Shown here piece after piece: positions 53,814 through 62,600 of a stretch of 64,000 nt of DNA; position 1 is the first letter of the stretch, and each line of letters opens with the position of its first letter. Source of the stretch: Spirosoma aureum (lineage in GTDB: Bacteria; Bacteroidota; Bacteroidia; Cytophagales; Spirosomataceae); the NCBI RefSeq assembly GCF_011604685.1, contig NZ_CP050063.1, positions 3,122,501 through 3,186,500 of the forward strand, given 5' to 3'. The position numbers and the translations under genes were made by a program. The notes beneath the pieces are model-generated. The model was given only the letters and a program-made list of their open reading frames with translations. It was not told where the DNA came from and ran no database searches.

Positions 53814-54632
53814 ATGATGATGCAACGATTCAGAAAAGGCTGGCTGTTGGTAATTGGGTTGACAGTCAGTCTGGTAGCGCAGGCTCAGGATGGTGAAACG
53901 GCGTCAAAACCATCTTTTTATACGTACCTGGGGCTGATTCTTGCCCTGCTTGCCCTCATTGGTCTTGTTCTACTCTGGTGGCAGAATCGACTGGCCTGGG
54001 ACAAGATCAACTCGGAAAGACGATCCGCTACCGGTAATTCCGATGGAGTTCGGGAGTTAAGCGGGCGGGTGATGTCGCTGGAGCGCGATAACAAAGCGCT
54101 GATTGTTAAGATGAAAGCCCTGGACGAGCAGGTAATACAACTACGGCAACTTGTTCGCAGTGATAACCGGCAAGCGGCCACGGCTGTTCCGTCAACACCA
54201 GCTGTTGAACCACGGCAAGCTCCTGCGCAACAACCGGTTCGGCCCAGTGAACCTGTCCAAAAGTCGGCAGCCGTATCAGCGCAGTCGCAGCGGCCAGCAC
54301 CGGTTATTACACCCCCGGTTAAATTGTATGCCCGCACTGCCGATGTTCCTGGTGGGTTCAGCGTAAGCAGCCTGGTGGAAACGCCCAATCGCCCAATGGT
54401 ATTTGTGATAACGCCAACCGGGCCAACTCAGGCCACCTTCCGCGTAACCGACGATCCTGAAGCCCAGCGATTGGCTCTGAGCGATCCGTATTCGTACCTG
54501 AGCGATGCCTGTAATTATCAGTCCCGGCCCGAGATAAATAGCCGGATTCACATGATTTCCGACGGAAAACTGCAATTACAGGGTGAAAAGTGGCATATTG
54601 TTGAAAAAGCGGAAATTAGTTTCTATGTCTAA
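53814..54632 (+). CDS. Membrane coiled-coil protein (cluster gene 5)
   Basis: A 272-residue protein. Three ATG codons overlap at 53814, 53817 and 53820; I take the first, 4 bases after the previous stop, because it keeps the signal-like N-terminus (LLVIGLTVSLVAQAQ). A transmembrane helix follows at 37-56, then a probable coiled coil (about 75-115; LSGRVMSLERDNKALIVKMKALDEQV). A Pro/Gln/Ala-rich linker spans about 125-185. The compact C-terminal domain starts VKLYARTADVPGGF and ends EKAEISFYV. The topology suggests a bridge between envelope layers. No family is recognised. Confidence 0.8.
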   Translation: MMMQRFRKGWLLVIGLTVSLVAQAQDGETASKPSFYTYLGLILALLALIGLVLLWWQNRLAWDKINSERRSATGNSDGVRELSGRVMSLERDNKALIVKMKALDEQVIQLRQLVRSDNRQAATAVPSTPAVEPRQAPAQQPVRPSEPVQKSAAVSAQSQRPAPVITPPVKLYARTADVPGGFSVSSLVETPNRPMVFVITPTGPTQATFRVTDDPEAQRLALSDPYSYLSDACNYQSRPEINSRIHMISDGKLQLQGEKWHIVEKAEISFYV

Positions 54633-54648
54633 TGTGTTAGTGTTTGGT

Positions 54649-54699
54649 AAGTAAGGTAACTGAGGAATTGGGTTTCACTCGTTGCCATTTACCTTACTT
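54649..54699. repeat. Inverted repeat between cluster genes 5 and 6
   Basis: AAGTAAGGTAA (54649-54659) pairs with TTACCTTACTT (54689-54699), and a nearby AATTGGG/CCCAATT pair offers an alternative stem. It is a simple-sequence hairpin of the same general kind as the other gaps. Confidence 0.5.
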
Positions 54700-54735
54700 A
54701 CCCAATTACCTTTGCTACGTATTTAGGCAGTCAAG

Positions 54736-56301
54736 ATGACGCTTACCGAACTAAAAGAACGAATTAAGGAAGAAGTTGTCCTGCATGAGGGTGACTTGAA
54801 AGAATGGCAGTGGCGCAGAAATGGTCTGCTAACCGAAGCCGAGCAGGATGGTATTGCCTCCGCAGAATTCATGCGGCTGGTTAATGATGTGAGTTATCAG
54901 CTTGGAGGGCTGTTCCCTCGGATCAATGCGCTGAAGTCCACGGCCGAGACCTACGCCCGAGCCGATAAAAAACAGCTTCTGCCACTTCACCTCGACGAAC
55001 TAGTTGCTGAAGCCGAGCGGTTGACATTATCCAGAAACTTCGTAACAAAACGCTGGCTTCCGGCAATTCTGGCAACTATTCCAGATCCGCCTAAATCAGA
55101 AACGGTTGCCGTACCGGTTCCGCCACCGGCGCCCGTTACTCCGCCCCCTGTTGTTCCCGTTGTTCCAACAAGCCTGAGCCGGGACGAGGTGCGCCGAAAG
55201 GTTGCTGCCAAACTAGACGACTATAAATCACAACGGACCATTCCTGCCTGGGTATTGCGCGATTTGCTTTATGCGATCAATGGTGATGAATCGATCGTAA
55301 CGGAGGAGATATTCTCGTATCTCGTCAGTAATTTTTTCAAAGCCGCCCGCGAACCACAGGGAAACACGCTGCGGGAACGATTGGTGTCAGCCGATTGGGA
55401 AAACGTTCTATTTAAAGTCAATCCGGAACCTGCCCCCGTTGTAACACCCGAGCCTTACCGTCCGGAGCCATCGCGCATTCCCGAACCTCAGCCAATTGTA
55501 CGCTCGTTTACAGCCCAGCCAGCCCGTGTCCGTAAGGGCGAAGCCGTGACGCTGGCCTGGGAGGTAGAGAATCTGCTGGCGGTTACGATCGATGATCTCG
55601 GAGCCGGGTTGTCTCCTCAGAACAGGGGTTGGGTAAAGCCAGTGAAAACCACGGATTATACCCTGTTCGATGTCAATAATAATCCATTGAGTACCGTTCG
55701 GGTGGAGGTCATACGGCCTGATCGAAGCGGAGTTTATGGGGTCATGTTCGCGCTGGCGTTGCTGGCTCTGATCTATTGGTTCATTAAAAATACGAATTCA
55801 GAGAAAACGGAACCAGTCGAAAAGCCGCGAACGGAAAAGACCTCCGAACGGACTGGAAAAACGCCTGTGCATTTGGCCGGGAAACGGCGAAAAAAAACGG
55901 CCAGAACGACTAAGCCGGAGTCAGAAAAACCAACAGAAACCATTGCCAGGGCTGAGCCCGCACCGAAAACCAAGCCTGAAAAACAGGAAACGCCGGTTCA
56001 GACTATGTCCAAGCCGATCAGAAGTGAATCATCCGAAACACGGTCATCGTCGCAAACCGCCAAGCCACAGTATTCGGAACCCAATGATAAGCCTTACGAC
56101 AAAGTAGACAATCGCACCGATGAGCAGGGCTGGCGGATGGCTCGAAAAGGGAAACGCTGGGGCTATGTCAATGAATTCGACGAATGGGTCATTGAACCCC
56201 AGTTTGAGGCAACAACCCCATTTCGGGGAAATGTAGCGTCTGTTTTCTTCAACGGACAGCTTATGAAAATAAATCGGGCAGGCGAACAGGTGAAGAATTA
56301 G
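54736..56301 (+). CDS. Membrane protein with Ig-like and WG-like parts (cluster gene 6)
   Basis: A 521-residue protein. The N-terminal helical region (1-115) is charged. A Pro/Val linker (120-150) leads to a second helical region and a Pro/Glu-rich stretch. An Ig-like beta segment spans about 253-330 (SFTAQPARVRKGEAVTLAWEV, TDYTLFDVNNNPLSTVRVEV). One transmembrane helix lies at about 332-351, then a Lys/Glu/Pro/Thr-rich linker. The final 60 residues contain KGKRWGYVNEFDEWVIEPQFE, the WG-repeat pattern. It is convergent with the envelope operon across a heptad-repeat hairpin. Confidence 0.8.
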   Translation: MTLTELKERIKEEVVLHEGDLKEWQWRRNGLLTEAEQDGIASAEFMRLVNDVSYQLGGLFPRINALKSTAETYARADKKQLLPLHLDELVAEAERLTLSRNFVTKRWLPAILATIPDPPKSETVAVPVPPPAPVTPPPVVPVVPTSLSRDEVRRKVAAKLDDYKSQRTIPAWVLRDLLYAINGDESIVTEEIFSYLVSNFFKAAREPQGNTLRERLVSADWENVLFKVNPEPAPVVTPEPYRPEPSRIPEPQPIVRSFTAQPARVRKGEAVTLAWEVENLLAVTIDDLGAGLSPQNRGWVKPVKTTDYTLFDVNNNPLSTVRVEVIRPDRSGVYGVMFALALLALIYWFIKNTNSEKTEPVEKPRTEKTSERTGKTPVHLAGKRRKKTARTTKPESEKPTETIARAEPAPKTKPEKQETPVQTMSKPIRSESSETRSSSQTAKPQYSEPNDKPYDKVDNRTDEQGWRMARKGKRWGYVNEFDEWVIEPQFEATTPFRGNVASVFFNGQLMKINRAGEQVKN

Positions 56302-56393
56302 TCTTCAGCAGGCAGTGAGCAGTTTGCAGTCTTCAGTTGGCAGAGGCCTTATCGTGAACTACCTACTGAAGACTGCCCACCGCCTACTGCCCA
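56302..56393. repeat. Heptad-repeat hairpin (CAGTNNN units)
   Basis: Left arm units after the stop at 56301 include CAGTGAG, CAGTTTG, CAGTCTT and CAGTTGG. The right arm, read on the minus strand, includes CAGTAGG, CGGTGGG and CAGTCTT. It separates two convergent genes and supplies the CAG-TAG end (Gln-stop) of the minus-strand gene at 56384. Confidence 0.75.
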
Positions 56394-58096
56394 GGTGCAA
56401 CCTCTACATTCAGGTTCTGAAATTTAACCGTTTTGGAAGCCGTTATAACGCCAATTTTATTCCCGCTGAACTTTCTGAAAACGTGCGGGCTATCCTCCAC
56501 CTCTTCTCCATTGATGTAAAAATGAAGTTGGTTCAACTCTTTTTTTACCATTAAAGTATTCCGTTCCCGATTCACATTTACCCGGGGGGGCGTGGGTTTT
56601 CCCGGCATGTAGTTCGCAAATGTGCCACCGTTGATAAGCGACTTTATGGATACCTGATTCGTTCCCATCAGCCGGAATTGGCAAAAATTGTTGACATCTT
56701 TTACACCGAGCAGTAAGCCACCATCAGGCTGGACACCCGGAGGTACGATCATATCGATCGTTACAGTAAACGATTCCGCTTTATTTAAATCAATCGATGG
56801 CGGTAGGCTGATGTAGCTGCGAGCGGGATTTACGGTCGATGCAGACGTTTTATGGATGTAATAATTGCCAAGACTTATTTCAAGCTCATACCCATTCTTC
56901 TGGCCCACCAACCAGCGGTTCTGATTTTTGGTGAATGTCTCGCTGAATGTGTTTGGAGCGGAATTGATAGGTTTAGGTGCTTCACTAACGGGAGTTTCCA
57001 CGACCGGCGCTGGTTTTTTTTCCGGGATCGGTGTACTTACGGTGGGCGTAGGCGTCTCAACCGTAGTTGTGTAAGCCGTGGGCAGGTCGGGCCCGGATGC
57101 TCCTAACGTGACGCTTAATTTCTGAAAAGCAGTCCAATAGGCAGAGGAGATCATACCTACATTATTACCTGCCAGCATTTTGAAGCGATAGGGGCTGTCA
57201 CGAATTTCCCGTTCATTCACGTAGAAGTGGAGCGCATACCCCTTCCGTCGGATAGTAAGTCGATTTCGGTTTCGATCGACGGGTACGCCTGGCTTGAAAA
57301 AATCACCGGGCATATAGTCGGTAAATGTTTCGCCATTGGACACCCGGATAATCGAAACTTCCCCTTTGTTATTTAAGGTAAAGGCGCTGAAATTCAACGA
57401 ATCTTTTACGCCAAACAGCAGCCCGCCTGTAGGTACTCGCCCTGAATCGGCTAATACATCGATCTTGATGGTGAACAGGTCGGCAGCGTTCAGATTAATG
57501 TCTGTTGGCAGGGGTACATAGCTGAAGGCTACCTGCTGCGTGTTGACATTCCGTTTGCGGATACTGTAGCGGCCCATCCCGATCTGGTAATGATAATCAC
57601 CTTTAATGCCCGCTTTCCAGCCATTTCGGTTCGTGGCAAAATCGCCGGTGAAAGCGGGCCGGAAATCGGGAGACGTAGTAGTTGAAGGGGCCGTTCGGTT
57701 CGGTCTTGACACCGGTATGTCCGGAACTGATGCCTGCTCAGCTTGAACCGTAGTTGGCTGCGTAACCGGTGGGTCAACGCGGCTTGGTGTCGACACCTCA
57801 GGCCGGGGTGCATCGGTACGAACTACGTTTGGCTGAGCAATATCAGGCTGCGTTCGGCTCGGTTGGGTAGGTGCAGGCCGATCAACCGGTGTAGTAGCTG
57901 CTGGCTGGGACATCGTAACCGGTGTATTAACAGGCTGGTTTGCTACCGATGGGGAAGTGCGGGAAGTAGACTTAAAGGTAATCTTCTGCCAGTCGCTGGT
58001 TGCCGAATAAATGAACGGTTTCGAACGTCGGGGTGCTTGCCCAAAGCTGGCTGTGCTTAGCAAAACAAGAGCGGTAAGGAACGAAAACAGTCTCAT
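56384..58096 (-). CDS. Secreted protein with two concanavalin-like repeats
   Basis: A 570-residue exported protein (signal peptide to about residue 19). A long Pro/Thr/Gln/Val-rich linker covers 50-145. Then come two homologous domains, at about 148-333 and 385-569. Each runs GWKAG or RWLVG, a glycine-Tyr strand, LPPSIDLN or LPTDINLN, LLFGVKDSLNF or LLLGVKDVNNF, GETFTDYMPG or GGTFANYMPG, and LHFYVNEREIRDSP or LHFYINGEEVEDSP. This is an internal duplication of a DUF1080/LamG-like beta-sandwich. No catalytic residue is evident. It is third in a minus-strand operon. Its final codon and stop come from the heptad repeat. Confidence 0.82.
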   Translation of the reverse strand: MRLFSFLTALVLLSTASFGQAPRRSKPFIYSATSDWQKITFKSTSRTSPSVANQPVNTPVTMSQPAATTPVDRPAPTQPSRTQPDIAQPNVVRTDAPRPEVSTPSRVDPPVTQPTTVQAEQASVPDIPVSRPNRTAPSTTTSPDFRPAFTGDFATNRNGWKAGIKGDYHYQIGMGRYSIRKRNVNTQQVAFSYVPLPTDINLNAADLFTIKIDVLADSGRVPTGGLLFGVKDSLNFSAFTLNNKGEVSIIRVSNGETFTDYMPGDFFKPGVPVDRNRNRLTIRRKGYALHFYVNEREIRDSPYRFKMLAGNNVGMISSAYWTAFQKLSVTLGASGPDLPTAYTTTVETPTPTVSTPIPEKKPAPVVETPVSEAPKPINSAPNTFSETFTKNQNRWLVGQKNGYELEISLGNYYIHKTSASTVNPARSYISLPPSIDLNKAESFTVTIDMIVPPGVQPDGGLLLGVKDVNNFCQFRLMGTNQVSIKSLINGGTFANYMPGKPTPPRVNVNRERNTLMVKKELNQLHFYINGEEVEDSPHVFRKFSGNKIGVITASKTVKFQNLNVEVAPGQ

Positions 58097-58108
58097 GATC
58101 GTGTTTGC

Positions 58109-59086
58109 TTAGAATGAATACCGGACAACGGCCGTTGGCTGGCCCGCCTGTAGTCCAGGATAAACCGTAAAGGATTGAATTCGACGCGCTTCTTTGTTCA
58201 ACTGGTTGTTCCGTAATCCTTTCAAAAATGTCAGAACAACATCGGCGGCCGCCACAACAAGGGCTCCCCGCGTTGCCAGAAAATAGCGATGGTGATGATC
58301 GTTGGCAGTAGCATAATACGGTTCGGCGGCTGCTGTATTTTTCTGTTGCTCATAGATGGCAAAATCATCCATGGACTTCTCCCGCTCTAAGATCCCATAA
58401 GCTACTAACCCATAACATCCAATGGTTAGTAACGGTCGCAGCCCAATTTTAGGTTTGGGCCATTGAACAAAAATATTGCCAATGCCAGGGGCCACTGCCG
58501 ACAGCAAAGCCCAGGCAGGACCAGCATATCGTTCTTTTCGGAAGCGTGCCGTATCAGGTTGGGATATGGGCTCGTTAAGCATACCAGAGGGTTTTGCTGT
58601 CGATTGGGGTTCAGGTGTAGAGGTTGGTCGCTCGGCCCTGGGTGGGTCGGCTGTAACGACAGGATTCGTCCGGGCTGGTTTCTCCGGAATAACTTCCGGC
58701 TTTGGTGTCATTGAAGCCGGATTTGTGGCTAGTTGGGATGCATCTGGAATTATTCCGGTTTTAACCCGGATAATTGCCTGGATTTCTTCATTCAGCGAGT
58801 AGCCATTGGCCAGCGCATTCCAGACGATTCGCCGGTCGGTGCCAGCGGTGATACGCATGCCAATATCTCCCCGAACGAACTGAGGCAGGATATGTAACGT
58901 CCCCCGCAGTCGGCTCCGGATATCAAAATAAACGGAGTCGCCAGGGCGGGCTGTAATCAGATCGTAGCGAATTTCCAGTTGCGATGAGTCGACAACGCGC
59001 ATCCTGATGTTGCGTATGCGCTCCTGAGCCAGACTGGCAGAGATGGCTAACACACTAAATAGAGTGATAAACAACAGACGCATCAT
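58109..59086 (-). CDS. Envelope membrane protein with N-terminal beta domain
   Basis: A 325-residue protein. Signal peptide to about residue 20, a beta domain at 20-112 (RNIRMRVVDSSQLEIRYDLI, GDSVYFDIRS, DRRIVWNALANG), a Pro/Thr-rich linker at 115-185, then two hydrophobic segments (about 195-230, GPAWALLSAVAPGIGN; 268-292). The basic/aromatic C-terminus ends VVRYSF, an outer-membrane-like last residue. Function is unknown. It lies between the PKD lipoprotein (2-base gap) and the duplicated beta-sandwich protein (12-base gap). Confidence 0.8.
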   Translation of the reverse strand: MMRLLFITLFSVLAISASLAQERIRNIRMRVVDSSQLEIRYDLITARPGDSVYFDIRSRLRGTLHILPQFVRGDIGMRITAGTDRRIVWNALANGYSLNEEIQAIIRVKTGIIPDASQLATNPASMTPKPEVIPEKPARTNPVVTADPPRAERPTSTPEPQSTAKPSGMLNEPISQPDTARFRKERYAGPAWALLSAVAPGIGNIFVQWPKPKIGLRPLLTIGCYGLVAYGILEREKSMDDFAIYEQQKNTAAAEPYYATANDHHHRYFLATRGALVVAAADVVLTFLKGLRNNQLNKEARRIQSFTVYPGLQAGQPTAVVRYSF

Positions 59087-59088
59087 AT

Positions 59089-59424
59089 TCAGTTACTGAC
59101 GGTGATTTGGCGGGTAGTCGTGTATGTATCATCGCAGGTATTGCCGATGGCGATTGATACGGTGTAGGTTCCGGCTTTTTGGTAATTATAGGTTACCCGC
59201 GTTCCGATTCGATTGACACCTTTGCCATCGCCGGGATCCCAGCCAACAATGCCAATATCTCCCTGCGCATTTTCAAGGAAAAAGGTCACATCCAATTCAT
59301 CGATTATATAGCCAATAGTTGCCGATGGTTTGGCACAGACAGGAAAATTTTTTCGCTCTAAATCAAAAGGTTCACAACCCATCAAGGTGAGTACGAGTAA
59401 CCAGAAAATAGACCGTCTTAGCAT
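59089..59424 (-). CDS. PKD-domain lipoprotein
   Basis: A 111-residue lipoprotein starting at ATG 59422-59424; a GTG six codons upstream is less likely because it spoils the short lipoprotein leader. The lipobox LTLMGC gives Cys17. The remaining residues form one PKD domain (GWDPGDGKG, YNYQKAGTYTVSIAIGN). It is the first gene of the three-gene operon reading towards 56384. Probably a surface-facing binding module. Confidence 0.82.
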   Translation of the reverse strand: MLRRSIFWLLVLTLMGCEPFDLERKNFPVCAKPSATIGYIIDELDVTFFLENAQGDIGIVGWDPGDGKGVNRIGTRVTYNYQKAGTYTVSIAIGNTCDDTYTTTRQITVSN

Positions 59425-59627
59425 AGTCGTGGAATCATTCACAGCAAATTAAGCAATATTATACCAACAGATTGCCGTTCGTCTAATAAATTGGTACCCA
59501 AAGGCTACTTCAGACACCTTGTCAAATACCAATATTTTATTTAAATTTAATCAGTGAGTTATTCGCAGATTTGTAGTAACTCACTGATACACTACTTGTA
59601 TAATTACCCACTCACTGACTGTTAACT

Positions 59628-62600
59628 ATGCGCTGGTCTGCCAAAACGAAAGATGAATTGGTCGCTGAAATTCAACGGCTTCACCACGAACGCGATGGGG
59701 TAATGCTGGCGGATACAGCTCCGCCCTATACCGATGTTCGTCAGACTCTGGATCAACTCAATCTGATTGGAGTGACAGTTGATCACCAGGGAACCCTGAT
59801 TTATGCCAATCCTTATACATATCGTGTAACTGCCTGGCAACCAGATGATATTGTTGGGAAAAGTTTCTTCGATATTTTTATTCCAGCGGCTGATCGGGCA
59901 CGTCTTGAAATGGAATTTGAGGAAGCGCTGACGAAGCGAAGCGTTCCTGAACAAAAAGAAATCAGTTTGCTGGCGCGTAGCGGAGCTGTCCGGAATGTGC
60001 AGTTGAATTCGTTTGTCATTAATCCGTCAGACGACCAAAAGGCCGCGTCGTTTACATTGATAGGCGAAGATATTACCAACAAACGACGGGTAGCCTCGGC
60101 ATTGTCTAATACCAATGCACAATTGCAGGATTTGGTCGATAATACGTCTGACCTGATTCAACTACTTACACTCGATGGCAAATTTATTTTTGTGAATAAG
60201 GCCTGGCGCGAAGTGCTGGGCTACGGCTCCGACGAAATTGCCGCCCTGAATCTGCGTGACGTGCTCCATCCCGATTATGCAGACAGTACGCTGGCATTGC
60301 TCAAGCGGATTCAGGACGGTGATAAGTTACCCTATTTTGAAACCGTTTTTCGAAGCAAATCGGGCAAAACGCTTTTTCTGTCGGGAAGTGTAAACTGTCG
60401 TTTCGATAATGGACGCCCAACGGCGTTTCGCTGTATTCTACACGATACGACCGGAAAAATTCGGGCCGAAAAATCGCAGAAACTGTACTATAGCATTGCC
60501 AACTGGACGATCAATACGCCCAACCTGGATGAGCTATATCATAAAATTCATGAAGAGCTAGGCAACATTATTGATGCCCGTAACTTCTTCATTGCGCTTT
60601 ATGACTCCAGCAAAACGTACCTCTCGTTTCCTTATTATGTCGATGAGTATTTTGGAGGCAATATGCGATTCACCAAACGCAAATTGGGAAATGGCCTTAC
60701 GGAATACACCATCAGAGCGAATAAACCGCTATTTCTGTACGAAAAAGACATCCGGCAACTGGCCGAAAAACACCAGATCGATTTATACGGGCAGCTTCAG
60801 CCGCAGGTAATGCTAACGGCTCCCCTTCGAATTGGCGACGAAATTACCGGTATTATCGGAGTCAAATCGTACGATAATCCGCTAACCTATGGCCCCAGGG
60901 ATCTGGAACTGCTGGAATTTATTTCGGGTCAGGTGGCGCTGGCAATCGCCCGTAAGCAATCGGAGGCTGTGCTCGACAAGCAGAATGCACGACTCAATGC
61001 CATTTTTGATAGTAGCACGTATCTGATCTGGTCGGTCAATAAGGCGTTGCAACTGACCTCATTCAATAAAAATTACACCCGGCTTATTGAATACCAGCTC
61101 GATGAACTGCCCACGCTGCATGCCAGTGCTCCAAAACTAGGCTGGCGGATGATTGGGGAGGAAAACCGCCGGATGCTGGAAGAAAAGTATCGGCAAACGT
61201 TTCGGGGATTTCCACAAAACTTTGAATTGTTTTTTGAAACGATACGGGGCGAGACATACCTTGAATTTCACCTGAATCCAATTCTGCTGGCTGGCGGAGT
61301 GATTGAAGAGGTGTCGGGGATTGCCCGTGATATTACGAATCGGAAACGGGCTGAAATTGCCACCCGACAAAGCGAAGAAAAATTCCGTGGAATCTTTGAA
61401 AACCTCCAGGATATCTATGCTCGTGTAGATCGGAAAGGCCGGATCACAATGATTAGTCCTTCAGTTTTCAAACGTATGGGCTACACACCCGAAGAGGTTC
61501 TCGGGCAGGATGCTACGCAGTTTTTTGTCGATAAAACCGTTATTCGACGGGCTATGATCAAGCTGGGCCGAAATCATAGTTTACGCAATTTTGAGGTGAG
61601 TATGCGCCGGAAAGACGGCACCGAAAGGCAGTTTATGTTCAACATGTTGCTGCTAAAGGATGAGCAGGGCATCTATTCGGTGGTGGCCGTACTGGCGCGT
61701 GATATTAGCGAACTCAAGCGTCAATCGGCCGAGTTAGTCAAAGCCAAGGAAGAGGCAGAACGGTCGCTAAAGGTCAAAGAGCGATTCCTGGCCAACATGA
61801 GCCACGAAATTCGGACGCCGATGAATGGTGTTATCGGTATGATCGACCTGCTCAACGATACCCAGCTCGATGAAGAGCAGCGCAGCTATGTCAAAACCAT
61901 CAAACGGTCGTCGGAAACGCTGCTTAACATCCTGAACGATATTCTGGACCTCTCTAAAATTGAGGCTGGAAAAATGGCACTCCATGAGTCGCCGGTGGCT
62001 TTTAAGGAAATTTTTGAGAAACTTATCGCGCTCTTCGGACAGCAGGCGAGTTCTAAAAACAATGAGTTGACTTATCATATAAGCGCCGATTTGCCGACGT
62101 TTGTGATTGCCGATCAGACACGGCTTTTGCAGATTCTGTCGAACCTGACCTCAAATGCCATAAAATTCACCGAAAACGGGACGGTACGTGTCGAAGCGTC
62201 GCTGATCAGTAAGCGTGGCAAGTTTAATCGAATCCGGGTAGATGTGAAAGATTCAGGGATAGGTATCTCTCCCGAAAATATCAATCTGCTGTTTAACTCA
62301 TTCAGTCAGGTTGACACCTCATCGCGTAAATCGTTTGGGGGAACCGGATTAGGGCTATCTATCTCCAAAGAACTGGCTCACTTGATGAAAGGTGAAGTAG
62401 GCGTAGAGTCGATAGTAGGCATGGGCAGTACGTTCTGGTTTACCATTGAGCTTAAAGAAACCGCCATCAGCCCGACGCAACAGACAACGGAAGTTGCCGA
62501 AATCGCGCTGGCCAACTTTTTCAGTGATTACCACCCGAATGTGTTGCTCGTTGATGATAATGCAGTGAACCGTAAGGTTGCCAGCGAGATTTTGCGTAAA

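Noticed and set aside
46861..56301. Considered as a known defence system (BREX, DISARM, TerY-P or vWA-MoxR type)
   Set aside because: No methylase, PglZ, helicase, MoxR ATPase or nuclease is present in the cluster.
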